Assembly: GCF_005938225.1 (NCBI RefSeq)
Contig: NZ_VCPC01000006.1
Location: forward strand, 1-64,000
Direction of reading: 5' to 3'
From: Arenibacterium halophilum
GTDB taxonomy: Bacteria; Pseudomonadota; Alphaproteobacteria; Rhodobacterales; Rhodobacteraceae
DNA length: 64,000 bases
This document shows, piece by piece, positions 49,091 to 58,427 of the stretch. The translations under genes were made by a program, and so were the position numbers. How positions within the stretch are numbered: the first letter of the stretch is position 1; each line of letters begins with the position of its first letter. Below the pieces are notes generated by a model. That model had not been told where the DNA came from, did not search any database, and saw nothing but the letters and a program-made list of their open reading frames with translations.

Positions 49091-50053
49091 ATGCCAAAGC
49101 TGACAGCGTTTCAGGCACGACGATTCACGCCAAAGGTCGAAGCGGCAATACAGGATCTCTACAGCGCGCGCATAAATATGGACGATCGCATTCTGACAGC
49201 CGAAGAATTGTCACAGGCTGCAAAAGGCGCTGAAGTCATTTTTGTATCTGCAACCGAAGTTGTGGATCGGCATGTGATAGAGACTCTTGCGCCTACGCTG
49301 CAGGTTATTGCGACCTTATCCGTTGGCTATGATCACATCGACATAGACGCCGCTAAATCGAACGGGATCTCCGTACTTCACACGCCAGACGTGTTGTCCG
49401 AAGCCTGCGCGGAAACCGCTCTCTTGTTGCTTCTGAATGCGTGTCGGCGCGGGTTTGAGGCGGATCACATGGTCCGCAGCGGGAACTGGCCCGGCTGGGG
49501 GCCGACGCAAATGCTGGGCCACGGATTGAACGGTCGGCGCCTTGGCATCTATGGAATGGGTCGCATTGGCCGCGAAGTTGCGAAACGCTGCAAAGGCTTC
49601 GATCTCGAGATACATTACCACAATCGGTCACGTTTGACGCCCGACCTTGAAGATGGTGCCGTGTATCACGACACGATAGACGGGCTGATGTCTTCGATTG
49701 ATTTTCTGGTTATTTGTGTGCCCGGAGGGTCATCCGCCGACCGGTCGATCAATTCCGCGCGCATTGCAAAGCTTCCCAAGCATGGGGTTGTCGTCAATAT
49801 TTCTCGCGGTTTGATTGTTGACGATGACGCGCTGATTGCAGCGCTCCAACGACGCGAGATATTCGCGGCCGGACTCGACGTTTTTGCAGGTGAACCTGAA
49901 ATCGACCCGCGTTATCGAACGCTTAGCAACATCTTCATGTCTCCGCACATGGGCAGCGCCACACATGAAACCCGCGATCTGATGGGCATGATGCTGCTCG
50001 ATGGTCTTGCCGCGATTCAAAATGGCACACGCCCCTCCAATCAACTTGTCTAA
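49091..50053 (+). CDS. D-isomer specific 2-hydroxyacid dehydrogenase (glyoxylate/hydroxypyruvate reductase type)
   Basis: This 320-residue protein has LQVIATLSVGYDHIDIDAAK, LGIYGMGRIGREVAKRCKGF for NAD(P) binding, and the catalytic Arg (NISRGLIVDDDALIAAL), Glu (DVFAGEPEIDPRY) and His (FMSPHMGSATHET). The start at 49091 follows AAAAGGAGGCGGGC; the ATG at 49049 overlaps the previous gene. This gene and the two that follow are visibly lower in GC than the rest of the window, hinting at separate acquisition. Confidence 0.88.
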   Translation: MPKLTAFQARRFTPKVEAAIQDLYSARINMDDRILTAEELSQAAKGAEVIFVSATEVVDRHVIETLAPTLQVIATLSVGYDHIDIDAAKSNGISVLHTPDVLSEACAETALLLLLNACRRGFEADHMVRSGNWPGWGPTQMLGHGLNGRRLGIYGMGRIGREVAKRCKGFDLEIHYHNRSRLTPDLEDGAVYHDTIDGLMSSIDFLVICVPGGSSADRSINSARIAKLPKHGVVVNISRGLIVDDDALIAALQRREIFAAGLDVFAGEPEIDPRYRTLSNIFMSPHMGSATHETRDLMGMMLLDGLAAIQNGTRPSNQLV

Positions 50054-50062
50054 GGATATGTC

Positions 50063-51520
50063 ATGCAATCTCTTTCTGATCCCACGCTGTTTCACCAAGC
50101 ATGTCTGATAGGGGCCGATTGGGTCGAGGCGAAGAATAGCGCCGTAATCACGGTCACCACGCCTGAAACGGGAAATACGCTTGGCCATGTTCCAAAAATG
50201 GGAAGAGTTGAGGTGGCGCAGGCAATTGACGTCGCGGAAGATGCGTTTCGCGGCTGGTCGGCAACCGACCCAAAAACACGGTCAAAGCTTATTCGCCGAT
50301 GGTATGATCTGGTCGAGGCAAATGCATCGGATCTTGGCCGCATCTTGTCTGCGGAACAGGGCAAGCCCTGGGCAGAAGGTATCGGAGAGATCCATTACGC
50401 GGCGACATTTCTGGATTGGTTCTCGGAGGAAGCCAAACGGTTTTACGGCGAAGTCATTCCTCATACGGCCAATAATCGCCGGTTCATGGTGCTGAAACAA
50501 CCAGTTGGCGTTGCAGCCTTGATCACGCCGTGGAATTTCCCGGCTGCCATGATCACCCGGAAAGCCGGGGCCGCCTTGGCCGCAGGCTGTACGGTTGTGA
50601 TAAAACCGGCGAGCGCCACGCCGTTCACGGCATTGGCTTTGGCCGATATTGCGCTGCGGGCGGGCATTCCCCCGGGCGTCGTCAACGTGGTCACCGGAGC
50701 TGCTGGCGAAGTCGGCGCCGAGCTGACTGAAAACACCAAGGTGCGAAAACTGTCTTTTACCGGCTCAACCGAAGTCGGGCGCATCCTGCTTGCGCAATGC
50801 GCGGCGACGGTCAAAAACGTGTCGATGGAACTGGGCGGCAATGCGCCCGTGATTGTTTTTGACGATGCCGACCTTGAGGCCGCCGTTCAGGGCACCATGG
50901 CATCGAAATTCAGAAACGCTGGTCAAACCTGTGTTTGCGCAAACCGTATCTATGTTCAGGATGGAATATATGATGCCTTTGCGGAACAACTGACCGCTCG
51001 TGTCAAAGCGTTGCGTGTTGGGCCGACGTTTGATGAAGGCGTTGAAATCGGTCCGTTGATTGATGACGCAGCCGTCGAAAAGGTCCAAGAACATATCGAC
51101 GATGCGGTTTCGAAGGGCGGCACCATTCTGACGGGCGGTGGGTTGGATTCACGAGGCGGCACCTATTTCACACCGACGGTGATTTCAAACACGCCGCGTG
51201 ACGCCAAGGTTCTGGTTGAAGAAACTTTTGGCCCACTGGCCGCACTTGTCCGGTTCAGTGAAGAAAACGAAGCGATCCAAATGGCCAATGATACGGAATT
51301 CGGATTGGCTTCCTATGTTTTCACAAATGATCTGAACCGAAGCTGGCGCGTTATCGAGGCTTTGGAATACGGGATCGTTGGTCTGAACGAAGGCGCGACG
51401 TCAACGGAAGTCGGCCCGTTTGGGGGCGTCAAGCAGTCGGGTATTGGGCGTGAGGGATCCCGCTATGGCATCGAAGACTATCTCGAAGAAAAATTCGTCA
51501 GTATCGGAAATGTGAAATAG
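50063..51520 (+). CDS. gabD: NAD(P)-dependent succinate-semialdehyde dehydrogenase-like aldehyde dehydrogenase
   Basis: The 485-residue aldehyde dehydrogenase resembles GabD. It has VAALITPWNFPAAMITRKAGAALAAG, KLSFTGSTEVGRILL, the catalytic Glu in MELGGNAPVIVFDDADL, the catalytic Cys in FRNAGQTCVCANRIYV, and VGPFGGVKQSGIGREG near the end. It oxidises a short semialdehyde, such as succinate, malonate or 2-oxoglutarate semialdehyde, to a diacid. In sugar-acid pathways 2-oxoglutarate semialdehyde dehydrogenase is the usual last step, which would fit a dehydratase-led operon. It starts 9 bp after the hydroxyacid dehydrogenase. Confidence 0.87.
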   Translation: MQSLSDPTLFHQACLIGADWVEAKNSAVITVTTPETGNTLGHVPKMGRVEVAQAIDVAEDAFRGWSATDPKTRSKLIRRWYDLVEANASDLGRILSAEQGKPWAEGIGEIHYAATFLDWFSEEAKRFYGEVIPHTANNRRFMVLKQPVGVAALITPWNFPAAMITRKAGAALAAGCTVVIKPASATPFTALALADIALRAGIPPGVVNVVTGAAGEVGAELTENTKVRKLSFTGSTEVGRILLAQCAATVKNVSMELGGNAPVIVFDDADLEAAVQGTMASKFRNAGQTCVCANRIYVQDGIYDAFAEQLTARVKALRVGPTFDEGVEIGPLIDDAAVEKVQEHIDDAVSKGGTILTGGGLDSRGGTYFTPTVISNTPRDAKVLVEETFGPLAALVRFSEENEAIQMANDTEFGLASYVFTNDLNRSWRVIEALEYGIVGLNEGATSTEVGPFGGVKQSGIGREGSRYGIEDYLEEKFVSIGNVK

Positions 51521-51529
51521 GAAGCCGTC

Positions 51530-52402
51530 ATGGGAAACAATAAAGTTGGAATTATCGGTGTCGGCCTTATGGGCCATGGGATCGCATATAATATCGCAAA
51601 ATCTGGTTGGCCAATTTCTTACCTGGACCATCCGGGCAATCAGCCAACAGATGATCTGGACAAGCTGGGTGCACTGTCGTGCGCGACAGGCGCGGATATT
51701 GCCCGTGACTGCGATGTCGTTATTCTGTGCGTGACGGGCACTCCTCAGATCGAAGATGTTCTGACTCGATCTGACGGCGTTCTGGCAGGTATAACAGACG
51801 GTACAGTGGTCATCGATTGTTCAACGGCGATTCCGACCTCAACAATCGAGATTGCCTTGAAGGTAAAAGCCGCCGGTGGCGTTTTTCTGGACGCACCAAT
51901 GACCCGGACTCCGAAAGAAGCGGCAGAAGGGCGATTGAATTTGATCGTCGGAGGTGAAGAGGACCTGTTCAAGGAGCACTTGCCCCTGCTTCAGGCTTTT
52001 GCCGAGAATATCACCTATGCCGGGGCTGTTGGATCGGGGCATACACTTAAGTTGATCCACAATTTTGTATCACTCGGATTTTCGGCAGTTTTGGCAGAGG
52101 CTGCAACGGCGGCCGAAAAATCGGGAATCGATCCTTCGATCTTGCTGGACGTTCTTGAAAACGGTGGCGGACGCGGCGTGATTCTGGACCGGTTCAGATC
52201 TTATCTTCTGGCGCGTGATCCGGAGGGTTTTGTCTTTTCGCTGTCAAATGCAGCAAAGGACACGGGATATTATCATTCGATGGTACGGGAATTGGCAGTG
52301 TCTGAGCAAGTCGCGAGCGCCGTCAAGGGCATATATGAAGGGCAGGTGAAAGCGGGCGAGGGAAATCGGTATATTCCGGAGTTGATTTCCCTGTTGCGGT
52401 AA
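51530..52402 (+). CDS. Beta-hydroxyacid dehydrogenase (3-HIBDH / tartronate semialdehyde reductase family)
   Basis: This 290-residue protein has VGIIGVGLMGHGIAYNIAKSG for NAD(P) binding, the substrate loop GGVFLDAPMTRTPKEAAEGRLNLIVGG and the catalytic lysine in GSGHTLKLIHNFVSLG. It would act on a 3-hydroxy acid or a semialdehyde such as tartronate semialdehyde. It is the last gene of the operon, 9 bp after the aldehyde dehydrogenase. Confidence 0.87.
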   Translation: MGNNKVGIIGVGLMGHGIAYNIAKSGWPISYLDHPGNQPTDDLDKLGALSCATGADIARDCDVVILCVTGTPQIEDVLTRSDGVLAGITDGTVVIDCSTAIPTSTIEIALKVKAAGGVFLDAPMTRTPKEAAEGRLNLIVGGEEDLFKEHLPLLQAFAENITYAGAVGSGHTLKLIHNFVSLGFSAVLAEAATAAEKSGIDPSILLDVLENGGGRGVILDRFRSYLLARDPEGFVFSLSNAAKDTGYYHSMVRELAVSEQVASAVKGIYEGQVKAGEGNRYIPELISLLR

Positions 52403-52794
52403 GGTCAACAGGCGGCATCACTTCGCGGCTGGTCTGGTGACGGGGTTGCTGCCCCGGGTCCAAATGGCGCTTGGCCTGCTGCGGGTGCTGCCCGGTCCGG
52501 TCGGGCCAGGGTTGGGGACGTCGCCACAGGGTCATCCTGTTCCTCGGACCGTTCGTAGCTGCGAAGGGCACTGTCACACGTCCGGGGTAAAATCTGGTCG
52601 ATAATCAACATTATGTTGAATCGTGGTTGACGTTCGCGCGCTCCAGAAGTGCATCATACGGTTGATGAATGCCGCGACACGTGCGTGGATGTTTGGTGTA
52701 TGCATATTGGGGGTCGCGTGGCCTTTGCCCGTTGCGCATACTATTTTTGGCAGTGGTGCTGTCCATGAGGCGCAGATCCATCATGCGCTGATTT
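52403..52794. other. Intergenic region between convergent operons, no gene recognised
   Basis: Some 390 bp separate the beta-hydroxyacid dehydrogenase stop from the convergent M81 gene stop. A 69-codon open frame on the minus strand (52405-52611) and shorter ones elsewhere match nothing I recognise and could be decayed mobile-element sequence. AT-rich stretches occur at 52600-52625 and 52700-52760. No clear terminator hairpin with a T tract was found. Confidence 0.5.
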
Positions 52795-54288
52795 TCAACT
52801 CACCTGTGCCTCGGCACCCTGCCAGGCCGAGGGCACATCAACCAAAGGCCAGTAATCCCCATCCCGGTGGCGGAACGGGTTGTCCGGGCCGGTGTAAATG
52901 ATTGCCGTGGGTGTCTCGCAATAGATGATGTGTGACGCCACCTGTGCGAAACCCGCGTAGAAATGCTGCGTTGATTTGACAACGATCACCGGCGCGGTCG
53001 TCAGATCAAGACCAAGACCCGTAAACGCGTCGGGATTGAAGGTCTGGACCCGCAGGTCGGTCAGCGCGATCCGAACCCCGCCCGTTGTTTCGACCACCGC
53101 GACATTACCGCATCGCATCTTTTGACCGGACACCGCTGTCTGCACGTGATCGGGTGTCAGTGACATAACCCTGACGTCCAGATCGACGGGCGGACCCGAG
53201 CGCGGCCAGAACTTGCCGCCGATCCGCAGGGTCAGCCCCGCCCCAGCCCCGGCATCGAAGCAAATCTCGCAGGCCATCGGATCGTACATCAGGCCGACAA
53301 TCGCGCCCTTTGCCTGCGCGTCGATCAGCGCCGTCAGCAGGTATGTGCTGTCGGCCCCTGCCCCGATACCCGGGTTGTCGGCCGTATCGGCGATGACGAC
53401 GGGACCGCCTTGGGTCGCCATCGCCTGAGCAACGGCTTCGGTCTGGTCAAGACGTGTGATGCGGGTCGCCTCGCGTATGGCCCAGACGCGCTGTGCCAGA
53501 GCCTGCGCGGCCAGCTCTGCGCTGGCCGGATCATCATTCGTGATAACCAGTGTCTTCGCGCCCATATCGGGCGTATCGCCAAAGTCGAATCCGTGGCAGA
53601 AGCTGGCGGACAGAACCGTGCCGTCGGATTCCATCCGATGCAGATCCTGAATGACATCGGACAGCGGCGGGGTCGTCGTGTGCCACGTCGATACCATGTG
53701 ACAGTCGGCCATCGCCATTGTTGGGTTTATCTCTTGCCGATGGGTGGCCAGCGCAAGGCGCCAGAGGTCTTCGGCACGCGCAACGATGTCGGTGTGCGGG
53801 TATTCCTTGTAAGGCACGATCAGGTCAGCGTTTTGCATCATCCGGTCGGTAAGATGACAGTGCAGATCAAGCTCGCATCCGATGATGGCACCCGGGCAGA
53901 TGTCGCGGATGGCCGCCAGCAGCGCGCCTTCGCAGTCGAACTCTCCGTCTGCGACCATCGCACCATGCAGGTTCAACAGGATCACATCCAGCCGTCCGGC
54001 TTGCACCACATCCTGAACCAGACGTGACAGCAATCTTTCCCAAACCGCTGCAAGGGTTGTTCCGCCCGGCTGGGCCGCCGCCAAAAGACCTTCGACCACG
54101 TCGAAACCGTCGCGCTCGGCCTGACTGCGCCACAGGTGCAAAGGGGCGGTGAAATGCTGAGGTTCAGACCGGGTCGCGTCGCCGTAGAACAGATTGCCCT
54201 TCTCAAAGTCGCGCAGCGTTGTGGGCACGGTGGAAAAGGTGTTTGTCTCGGTCGCGATACCACCGATGAAAAGGCGCGGTTTCGTCAT
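52795..54288 (-). CDS. M81 family metallopeptidase (MlrC-like), copy 1
   Basis: This 497-residue protein begins LFIGGIATETNTFSTVPTTLRDFE, as in the M81 / MlrC (microcystinase C) family. It has the metal-binding elements IIGCELDLHCHLTDRMM and VPYKEYPHTDIVARA, then GGPVVIADTADNPGIGAGAD and the C-terminal MlrC domain with VIVVKSTQHFYAGFA and FRHRDGDYWPL. MlrC hydrolyses linear microcystin products, but most family members are of unknown substrate and occur beside transporters, probably acting on small amides or peptides. A second, diverged copy lies at 61443-62906. It is the last gene of the leftward operon, 3 bp after the acyl-CoA ligase gene. Confidence 0.88.
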   Translation of the reverse strand: MTKPRLFIGGIATETNTFSTVPTTLRDFEKGNLFYGDATRSEPQHFTAPLHLWRSQAERDGFDVVEGLLAAAQPGGTTLAAVWERLLSRLVQDVVQAGRLDVILLNLHGAMVADGEFDCEGALLAAIRDICPGAIIGCELDLHCHLTDRMMQNADLIVPYKEYPHTDIVARAEDLWRLALATHRQEINPTMAMADCHMVSTWHTTTPPLSDVIQDLHRMESDGTVLSASFCHGFDFGDTPDMGAKTLVITNDDPASAELAAQALAQRVWAIREATRITRLDQTEAVAQAMATQGGPVVIADTADNPGIGAGADSTYLLTALIDAQAKGAIVGLMYDPMACEICFDAGAGAGLTLRIGGKFWPRSGPPVDLDVRVMSLTPDHVQTAVSGQKMRCGNVAVVETTGGVRIALTDLRVQTFNPDAFTGLGLDLTTAPVIVVKSTQHFYAGFAQVASHIIYCETPTAIIYTGPDNPFRHRDGDYWPLVDVPSAWQGAEAQVS

Positions 54289-54291
54289 GGC

Positions 54292-55956
54292 TCAGCCTGT
54301 CTGCGCATCTGCATCAGCCGCGGTCAGCCAGCGACCTTCTGTCCGGTCCCAGCTGTCGGCCCGCGGATGGGTGCCGTCGGGGGTGATGTCCCCCTTGCGG
54401 ATCTTGTTGGACACCGTGCGGGGAAACTCATCGACATAGGCGATGAAGCGGGGCGTCTTGAACCTGGCCAGCCGAGAGCTGCAGTGTGCGATCACAGTCT
54501 CGGGCGATACATCCTGCTGGCTCACGCCCTCGGACAGGCGCAGGTAGACTTTGACTTCCTGCCCCCGGCGCGGATCCGGTACGCCGACGGCCGCGGCCTC
54601 GAGTACGCCGGGGATGGATGTCATCACGGCTTCGACCTCTTGCGCGGCGATGTTTTCCCCGCTGCGGCGGATCATGTCCTTGATCCGGCCCACGATCTGA
54701 AAGAACCCGTCTTCGTCCTGGCGAAACAGATCGCCGGTGCGGAACCAGCGCCCCGAAAACCCTTCGGCGTTGGCCTGCGGTCGCTTGTAATAGCCCCAAA
54801 GGATACCGCGCCCTGCGATCCAGAGTTCTCCGACCTCGCCCTGCGGCACGTCCTTGCCATCCGCGCCCACGATCCGCGCCTCGCGGAAGGCGGCGGGGAT
54901 GCCACACGTTCGTTGATAGGCTTTTTCGCCGGCCTGCTCGGGGACCATCAGCCCGCCGCCGATTTCGGTCATGCCAAAGCTTTCGCGGGCAACACAGCCG
55001 AACCGTCTTTCGGCCGCCTTGCGGGACTCCGCGCTCCACCCGAAGATCGAGACGAATTTCAGGTGCAGCTTTTTGTCGGTTTCGCTTTCGGGCCAGACCT
55101 TGAGCGCGGGTTCGGGGAAGATGCAGTAATGGATTTCTTCATCTACCATGTAATCCCACGCCTTCGTCATCGACATGCGCGGCGCAATCTTGGCCGTGCC
55201 GCCCAGTTGCATCGCCATCAGGAACTGCCATTGCGGATCCATGTAGTAGAACGGGGCCCAGATCAGCACGTTCTTCACGTCGCCCGATGATCCCCGCCAA
55301 TGCGCGGCCAGTGATCCGATCAGCACCCAGTAGTCATGGCTTAACATGCAGCCCTTGGGAAACCCCGTTGTGCCCGAGGTGTATTGCAGGTTCAGCAGGT
55401 CGTTTCGCGAGATTGGCGACGGTGCGGTGAACTCCGGGTCACCGCTGTCCAGCAGCGCCTCCCAGCTTTGACCGTCTGCACGGGTGCCGCCGTGGACGAT
55501 GATGCGGGTATCGGACAGCAGGGGCGGTAGCGCTTCCATCGCCTCGAGCGCTGGTAACGCGCTTTCGTCGATCACCACGAACTGGGCGTCGGCGTCGGTC
55601 AGGACAAAGGTCAGTTCTTGCTGGGTGTAGCCCACGTTGACGGGGATCATGACGGCCCCGATGCGGCCAAGCGCGACCCATGTGATCGGGAAGGCCGCAA
55701 CGTTCGGCAGCATCACCGCGACATGGGTTCCCTTGCGAATACCCCGTGCCACAAGGGAAGACGCAAGCTTCCGGGTCTTTTCGGCAAATTCGGCATAGCT
55801 CATCGTAACGCCGCTTTCGATCCACTTGGCAAGCGTTGCATCGCCGTGTGTATCGGCCGCACGGTCGACCAGATCGCCGATTGTGTCGGGATAGTCGGCG
55901 GCTTCGGCCACGGACCGCTGTTCCATCATCTGGGCGACGCCATAATCACCGGGCAT
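54292..55956 (-). CDS. AMP-dependent acyl-CoA ligase
   Basis: This 554-residue protein has the ANL-superfamily motifs YTSGTTGFPKGC (P-loop), ESFGMTEIGGGLMVPE, WFRTGDLFRQDEDGFFQIVGRIKDMIRRSGENIAAQEVE and the catalytic-lysine region TVSNKIRKGDI. It activates a carboxylic acid to an acyl-CoA. The text is close in style to carnitine/crotonobetaine-type CoA ligases (CaiC), but the substrate is not certain. An ATG at 55956 with AGGA upstream is chosen over a TTG at 55983. The gene lies 13 bp after the enoyl-CoA hydratase gene. Confidence 0.87.
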   Translation of the reverse strand: MPGDYGVAQMMEQRSVAEAADYPDTIGDLVDRAADTHGDATLAKWIESGVTMSYAEFAEKTRKLASSLVARGIRKGTHVAVMLPNVAAFPITWVALGRIGAVMIPVNVGYTQQELTFVLTDADAQFVVIDESALPALEAMEALPPLLSDTRIIVHGGTRADGQSWEALLDSGDPEFTAPSPISRNDLLNLQYTSGTTGFPKGCMLSHDYWVLIGSLAAHWRGSSGDVKNVLIWAPFYYMDPQWQFLMAMQLGGTAKIAPRMSMTKAWDYMVDEEIHYCIFPEPALKVWPESETDKKLHLKFVSIFGWSAESRKAAERRFGCVARESFGMTEIGGGLMVPEQAGEKAYQRTCGIPAAFREARIVGADGKDVPQGEVGELWIAGRGILWGYYKRPQANAEGFSGRWFRTGDLFRQDEDGFFQIVGRIKDMIRRSGENIAAQEVEAVMTSIPGVLEAAAVGVPDPRRGQEVKVYLRLSEGVSQQDVSPETVIAHCSSRLARFKTPRFIAYVDEFPRTVSNKIRKGDITPDGTHPRADSWDRTEGRWLTAADADAQTG

Positions 55957-55969
55957 TGGTTTGATCCTG

Positions 55970-56758
55970 TCAATCGTTGGCAAGAGGAAGCGAGGTGAAC
56001 CCGCCTTGCGCTGTCAGCGCGGCGCGCTGAAGCCGATACAGATGCGACGTGAGATTCAGCGCCTCGGAGCGCGACATCTCGGCGGCGCGCTTGGTGACTT
56101 CCATCTCGACCCGGACCGAGATCGGTGGCAGGGCGGCAATCCGTTCGGCAAGTTCGTTTGCGCGGGTCATCAGCATCTCTGGCGCAACCACTTCGTTATA
56201 CAGATCGTGCTTCAGCGCGTCTTTGGCTGGCATGTTTTCCCCAAGAAGAACCATCCACATGGCAACTGCGGGCGGCACCTGCCGCGCCAATTGGGTCGAT
56301 CCGCCAGCGCCCGCCATGCCATAGGCAATTTCCGGCAGGCCAATGAAGGCATTCGGCGTTGCGATGCGAATGTCTGTCAGGTTGAGCATGTAGATCGCAC
56401 CCATTCCCACGACGGGCCCATTGATGGCGCCGACAATCGGTTTGAACCGTTCCAGCGCCCGCAATTCACGTTCCCACCCCGGACGCAGATGCGCCTCTTC
56501 GTCGGTCGAGGGGAAGAAATGCGCCGACAAGGCATCGGCCTGGGACTGGTGCCCATGAGGGTTCTTGATGTCATCGCCCGCACAGAACGCCCGATCGCCT
56601 GCACCGGTCAGGATACCGACATGGACGGATCTGTCGGCGCAGAAGTCCTTGACCGCGTCATACAGTTCTTTGTGCATCTCGGGCGTAAAGGCGTTTACCT
56701 TGCCGTTGTCGATCGTGAAGGTCGCGACAGAGCCTTGCTTTTCGTACCTGATACCCAT
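55970..56758 (-). CDS. Enoyl-CoA hydratase/isomerase (crotonase family)
   Basis: This 262-residue crotonase has GILTGAGDRAFCAGDDIKN as first oxyanion-hole segment and FKPIVGAINGPVVGMGAIYMLNLTDIRIATPNAFIGLPEIAYG as second. The active-site acidic residues are hard to assign: the usual Glu before the central helix is replaced in VGMGAIYM, and one candidate is in LPEIAYG. It could hydrate, isomerise or cleave an acyl-CoA made by the ligase downstream. The ribosome-binding site is AAGAGGACATC. It follows the ABC permease genes by 23 bp in the same operon. Confidence 0.85.
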   Translation of the reverse strand: MGIRYEKQGSVATFTIDNGKVNAFTPEMHKELYDAVKDFCADRSVHVGILTGAGDRAFCAGDDIKNPHGHQSQADALSAHFFPSTDEEAHLRPGWERELRALERFKPIVGAINGPVVGMGAIYMLNLTDIRIATPNAFIGLPEIAYGMAGAGGSTQLARQVPPAVAMWMVLLGENMPAKDALKHDLYNEVVAPEMLMTRANELAERIAALPPISVRVEMEVTKRAAEMSRSEALNLTSHLYRLQRAALTAQGGFTSLPLAND

Positions 56759-56781
56759 GATGTCCTCTTGCGTGATTTCGG

Positions 56782-57576
56782 TTAGGGGGCGAGCGTCCGC
56801 ACGGTGCGGCGTCGCAGGATTTCGGCAATCATCATCGCCAGGGTCGTCACCACGATCAGCAGGCCGGATACGGCGGCGACCACGGGGCTGATGTCGAGCC
56901 GCAGGTCGGCCCAGATTCGCATGGGCAGCGTTTCACTGCCTTTCATCAGGAACTGCGCGATGATGAGTTCGTCAAAGCTGACAAAGAACGCAAAGATCGC
57001 CGCGGCCACGATGGCAGGGATCAGCGGCGGCAGCGTCGCAACGCGGAAGGCCCGGAAAGGATCGGCCCCCAGAACCCGCGCGGCGCGTTCAATGGTCGGG
57101 TCGATCTGCCGGATGGCTGCGGATGTGATCAGCACGACGAAGGGCATCGCGACGGCCGCATGGGCCAGCGCCAAGGTGATTTCGCTGTCTGTCAGGCCAA
57201 GCCGAAGGGCAAGGATGAGAACACCAAGTGCAATGAAGATATGCGGGATCAGGATCGGCACCGTCGCGGCATAGGTCAGCGGTGTCTGGCTGCGGTGCGG
57301 GGCACGGCTGATCGCCAGTGCGGCCATCGTCCCGACCGTGGTCGAAATCAGCGTCGAGAGCACGGCGACGCGAAAGCTTGTCACTGTCGCCGATATCCAG
57401 ACCGGATCGTTGAAATAGGCCATGTACCAGCGGGCGCTGATGTCCTGCGGCGGAAAGCGCAGGAACTCCGAGCTTGAGAAGGACACCGGGATCACGATCA
57501 ATACCGGGAAAATCATGTAGGCGACCACGACCCAGAAGTAGATCCGCAAGCCGAGCGAGGCTTTCATGAGGTTCAT
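56782..57576 (-). CDS. ABC transporter permease (PotC-like)
   Basis: This 264-residue permease has six predicted helices and the EAA loop AAIRQIDPTIERAARVLGADPFRAFRVATLPPLIP at about residues 152-186. The periplasmic start FSSSEFLRFPPQDISARWYMAYF is typical of the PotC class of polyamine, opine and phosphonate transporters. It forms the second half of the transmembrane channel with the PotB-like protein upstream, 2 bp away. Confidence 0.9.
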   Translation of the reverse strand: MNLMKASLGLRIYFWVVVAYMIFPVLIVIPVSFSSSEFLRFPPQDISARWYMAYFNDPVWISATVTSFRVAVLSTLISTTVGTMAALAISRAPHRSQTPLTYAATVPILIPHIFIALGVLILALRLGLTDSEITLALAHAAVAMPFVVLITSAAIRQIDPTIERAARVLGADPFRAFRVATLPPLIPAIVAAAIFAFFVSFDELIIAQFLMKGSETLPMRIWADLRLDISPVVAAVSGLLIVVTTLAMMIAEILRRRTVRTLAP

Positions 57577-57578
57577 GG

Positions 57579-58412
57579 TTACAGCCCCGCTTTCAGAATG
57601 CGCCGCGCTGCCATCCGGCCCAGCCCACGCAGAAGAACGATCATCACGATTGTCAGAAGCAGCAGCACAAGCCCAAGCGCGGCGGCAAAGCTCCAGTTCA
57701 GGCGCTGAACCTGAAATTCAATCAGATTCGCGATCATCGTGTCCTGCCGGCCGCCCAACAATGCGGGCGTGATGAAGAACCCCATCGACAGCATGAAGAC
57801 GATGACAAGGCCGGTGATCGTGCCATCAAGGCTGAGTGGCAGAAACACCCGCATCAGGGCCTGTCGTGGCTTTGCGCCCAGCACGCGCGCGGCGCGGATC
57901 AGGTCAAAGTCGATCTCGGTCATCGCCGCGTAGCAGGTGAGGATCTGGATCGGCAGCAAGATTTGCACCATCGCCGCCAGAACCGCGCCAGAGGTGAACA
58001 GCATACGGACCGGTTCGTCGATCAGCCCCACGGCGGCCAGTGCTTCATTCAGCAGGCCGTCACGCCCCAGCACGACGATCCAGGCAAATGTGCGGATCAG
58101 GATCGACATCCACATCGGGATCAGGATCAGGAACAGGAGGATGGTCTGACGACTGCGCGGTTGCAGGTTGATGAAATACGCAATGGGGTAGCCGATGATC
58201 GTACAGCAAACCGCGACGATCAAAGACACCCGGATCGTCCTCAGCATGACGTCGATATAGACCCCGCGGGTTACGAGGCGTGCGAAATGCTCGGTCGTGA
58301 AGTCCGGGTCGAACATGCTGGCCCGGAGCAGATCGGCCGCCGGTGCAAGGATGAACAGCAGCAGCAGCGCAAGGGCGGGCAGAAATAACCAAAGGTAGGA
58401 ACGGGCGCTCAT
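57579..58412 (-). CDS. ABC transporter permease (PotB-like)
   Basis: This 277-residue permease has six predicted helices, the PotB-like opening PALALLLLFILAPAADLLRAS, and the EAA loop AAMTEIDFDLIRAARVLGAKPRQALMRVFLPLSLDG. It is followed 2 bp later by the PotC-like permease gene. Confidence 0.9.
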   Translation of the reverse strand: MSARSYLWLFLPALALLLLFILAPAADLLRASMFDPDFTTEHFARLVTRGVYIDVMLRTIRVSLIVAVCCTIIGYPIAYFINLQPRSRQTILLFLILIPMWMSILIRTFAWIVVLGRDGLLNEALAAVGLIDEPVRMLFTSGAVLAAMVQILLPIQILTCYAAMTEIDFDLIRAARVLGAKPRQALMRVFLPLSLDGTITGLVIVFMLSMGFFITPALLGGRQDTMIANLIEFQVQRLNWSFAAALGLVLLLLTIVMIVLLRGLGRMAARRILKAGL

Positions 58413-58427
58413 TCGGATCTATCAGTG

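Noticed and set aside
52405-52611. Small protein or transposase remnant on the minus strand
   Set aside because: The 68-residue translation matches no transposase I know, lacks a ribosome-binding site and there are no inverted repeats or target duplications around it.
54292-56758. A carnitine (caiC-caiD) pathway
   Set aside because: The ligase and crotonase resemble that pair in general style, but no CaiA, CaiB or CaiT homologue is present and the transporter is of ABC type, so the specific name is not justified.
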